Origin: Micromonospora sp. WMMD812
GTDB taxonomy: Bacteria; Actinomycetota; Actinomycetes; Mycobacteriales; Micromonosporaceae
DNA length: 64,000 nt
NCBI RefSeq assembly: GCF_027497215.1
Contig: NZ_CP114904.1
Coordinates: forward strand, 2,750,001-2,814,000
Reading direction: 5' to 3'
The translations under genes were made by a program, and so were the position numbers. Shown one piece after another: positions 62,227 through 64,000 of the stretch. How positions within the stretch are numbered: the stretch's first letter is position 1; every line of letters begins with the position of its first letter. The notes under the pieces are model-generated. The model searched no databases, was not told the DNA's origin, and worked only from the letters and a program-made list of their open reading frames with translations.

Positions 62227-62423
62227 CTCGCCTCTCCGCTTCCCTTCGGAACGCTAGAAGCGGGCGGGTGGGTCGACCAGACGGGTGTCTTCGCACCGGT
62301 CGGCAAGCACGGGGGCGGATTTCACCGACCGTGGTGAACCGGTCACCGATCCCCACCCCGCCCGGCGGTGGCTTCCTCGACCGTCCCGCGAGGTGGCCGC
62401 CCCCCGTCAGGGAGAATCGCCGG

Positions 62424-63092
62424 GTGTCCGAGCTCTCCACCACCTTCGTCCGGCTGCACGCCCGCCTCGCCCCGGTGGCGTTCGTCCCCGAGGTACGGCT
62501 GCACCAGGCGGACGAGCCCATCGGGCTCTGGGAGCTCACCGAGGGTGAGTTCCGCAGCGACCGGCCGCCGCCGTTCTGGGCCTTCGCCTGGGCCGGCGGT
62601 CAGGCGCTGGCGCGTTACGTGACCGACCACCCGGAGCTGGTCGCCGGCCGCCGGGTGCTCGACCTCGCCTCCGGTTCCGGTTTGGTCGCCATCGCCGCCG
62701 CCCGCGCCGGCGCGGCGGCCGTCCGCGCGGTCGAGGTGGACGAACTGGCGGTGGCCGCCGTCGCGCTCAACGCCGAGGCCAACGGGGTACGCGTGTCCGC
62801 CGAGTACGGCGACATCCTCGACGGCGACGCCGGCGACGTGGACGTGGTGCTCGCCGGCGACGTCTTCTACAGCGAGGCGATGGCCAAGCGGATGCTGCGG
62901 TTCCTGCTGCGGGCCACCCGGGCCGGCGCCGCGGTGCTGGTCGGCGACCCCGGCCGGGCGTTCCTGCCCCGGGACCGCTTCGACGAGCTGGCCGCCTACG
63001 ACGTGCCGGTCCCCCCGGCGCTGGAGACCGTACGCGTGAAGCGCACCACGGTCTGGCAGCTGCGGCCCGGCCTGCCGAAGGCCGCCGACTAG
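62424..63092 (+). CDS. Class I SAM methyltransferase (COG3897-like)
   Basis: A 222-residue Rossmann methyltransferase. PFWAFAWAGGQALARYV precedes motif I VLDLASGSGLVAIAAARAGA, then VEVDELAVAAVALNAEANGV and the post-motif DVVLAGDVFYSE. This is the pattern of the nicotinamide N-methyltransferase-like/ETFB lysine methyltransferase group; the substrate, protein or small molecule, cannot be fixed. GTG 62424 with AGGGAG upstream is chosen. The P450 gene follows 9 nt after its stop, so they are probably co-transcribed. Confidence 0.85.
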   Translation: MSELSTTFVRLHARLAPVAFVPEVRLHQADEPIGLWELTEGEFRSDRPPPFWAFAWAGGQALARYVTDHPELVAGRRVLDLASGSGLVAIAAARAGAAAVRAVEVDELAVAAVALNAEANGVRVSAEYGDILDGDAGDVDVVLAGDVFYSEAMAKRMLRFLLRATRAGAAVLVGDPGRAFLPRDRFDELAAYDVPVPPALETVRVKRTTVWQLRPGLPKAAD

Positions 63093-63101
63093 CGTGTCGG
63101 C

Positions 63102-64000
63102 GTGCTGTTCCGCAGCTGGGCGCAGGTCGCCGACACCAGGTGGCCGGACGTGGCCCGGGTGGCGGACCACGTCGGCGTAAAGCATCTCGTGGTCACCCGG
63201 CACGCGCTGGTTCGCCAGGTGCTCACCGACCCGGTCACGTTCCGGCCGGACAACGCGCTGGACGCGGTGACCCCGATGCCGGTGACGGCCCTGCGGGTGC
63301 TCGCCGGGCACCGGTTCCGGCTGCCGCCGACGCTGGCGAACAACTCCGGCGCCAGCCACCCGGAGATCCGGGCGATCGTCGCCGACGCGCTGCACCCGTC
63401 CCGGGTCGACGCGCAGCGGCCCTGGCTGACCGCGCTGGTGCGGGGCAGGGTCACCCGGCTCGCCGCGACGCTGGACGGCGGCGAGCCGATCGACCTCTAC
63501 GCGGAGCTCGCCGCCGACCTGCCGCTGCTCGTGCTGGCCCGGCTGGTCGAGCTGCCGGACGCGCCGGTCGGCGCGGTCAAGCAGTTCGCCCGGGCGGCCC
63601 TGGAGCTGTTCTGGGCGCCGCTGGACGCCGACCGGCAACTGGCGCTCGCCACCGAGGTCGGCAGCTTCCACCGGGTGCTGCGCGACTTCGCGGCCACCGG
63701 CGGCGGGCTGGCCGCCCGGCTGCGCGCGGCCGGGCATCCGCCGGACGTGGTCGTCGGCGCGCTCTTCTTCCTGCTGGTGGCCGGGCAGGAGACCACCTCG
63801 CAGTTCCTCACTCTGCTGCTGCACCGGCTGGCCGGTGAGCCGGCCGTGCGGGCCGGACTGCGCACCGGCGAGGTCCCGGTGGCCGACGTGGTGGAGGAGG
63901 GGCTGCGGCTCGAACCGCCGATCGTCACCTGGCGCCGCGTCGCGGCGGTGGACACCACGCTCGGCGGTACGGCGGTGCCAGCGGGCACCAGCGTCGTGCT
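63102..64000 (+). CDS. Cytochrome P450, 3' end beyond the window
   Basis: The first 299 codons of a P450, starting at GTG 63102 (VLFRSWAQVADTRWPDVARV). The I-helix motif AGQETTSQF (oxygen activation) and the K-helix ExxR in EEGLRLEPP are present. ANNSGASHPEIRAIV corresponds to the C-helix region, with HPEIR in the place of the usual HxxxR haem-propionate contact. The haem-binding cysteine loop lies beyond 64000. Substrate unknown; the coupled methyltransferase suggests a tailoring pair (inference). Confidence 0.85.
   Translation, partial: MLFRSWAQVADTRWPDVARVADHVGVKHLVVTRHALVRQVLTDPVTFRPDNALDAVTPMPVTALRVLAGHRFRLPPTLANNSGASHPEIRAIVADALHPSRVDAQRPWLTALVRGRVTRLAATLDGGEPIDLYAELAADLPLLVLARLVELPDAPVGAVKQFARAALELFWAPLDADRQLALATEVGSFHRVLRDFAATGGGLAARLRAAGHPPDVVVGALFFLLVAGQETTSQFLTLLLHRLAGEPAVRAGLRTGEVPVADVVEEGLRLEPPIVTWRRVAAVDTTLGGTAVPAGTSVV

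Overview
This 64 kb window is very GC-rich throughout, with many GTG starts and short intergenic gaps. Its gene content fits an actinomycete: an F420-dependent oxidoreductase, a DosR-type hypoxia/dormancy regulator set, a stand-alone Clp N-domain protein, a HelD-type RNA polymerase recycling ATPase, a SpoOM homologue and secreted GDPD and M36 enzymes. A filamentous Micromonosporaceae member, most likely Micromonospora, is my inference; no rRNA or species marker is present. There is no prophage, CRISPR array or biosynthetic cluster. The only clear mobile-element trace is a truncated IS605-type tnpB.

Layout. 0-9 kb: SDR/AraC pair, DUF4236 protein, K+ channel-like protein, a VOC/MarR divergent pair sharing one palindromic operator, a TPR/FN3 membrane protein with a 13-residue repeat array, a FUSC transporter and two small membrane proteins. 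9-14.3 kb: OmpR/histidine-kinase pair divergent from an exported LolA-like protein, then LysR divergent from an RhtA-like exporter. 14.5-22 kb: HelD, an amphi-Trp protein, a tandem-domain GDPD and SpoOM. 22-31 kb: a galactoside locus (DeoR regulator, GH42 beta-galactosidase, three-gene ABC importer, GH36 alpha-galactosidase) whose importer operon ends exactly at the tnpB remnant. 31-34 kb: YCII/DGPF protein with an ECF42-type sigma factor, an SMR transporter and an F420-dependent enzyme. 34-40 kb: a minus-strand run of lipid kinase, YihY, double-PAP2 and EEP-family genes ending in an unusual Trp/Arg-rich 12-residue repeat protein. 40-41 kb: a small HTH plus Clp-N operon under two near-identical palindromes. 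41-50 kb: a dormancy-type island (two USPs, phosphoketolase, two Acg-like nitroreductases, a DosS-like GAF kinase, a DosR-like regulator) with GGG-N8-CCC palindromes before several genes. 50-57 kb: epimerase, alpha/beta hydrolase, and duplicated tRNA-Gly/tRNA-Val blocks flanking a four-gene segment. 57-64 kb: TetR, a DinB-like enzyme, M36 metalloprotease, a secreted protein, a methyltransferase and the start of a P450.

How parts work together. The galactoside locus has uptake, hydrolysis of alpha- and beta-galactosides and a candidate regulator, but no ATPase subunit, so a shared ATPase encoded elsewhere is expected. The 41-50 kb island links a haem-type sensor and DosR-like regulator to phosphoketolase, stress proteins and nitroreductases, consistent with an oxygen-limitation response. 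Several regulator genes (MarR, HTH, GAF kinase, TetR, AraC) carry a TAnnnT -10 element 6-8 nt before the start codon, suggesting leaderless transcripts. All functional statements come from reading motifs in the sequence; no database search was run.
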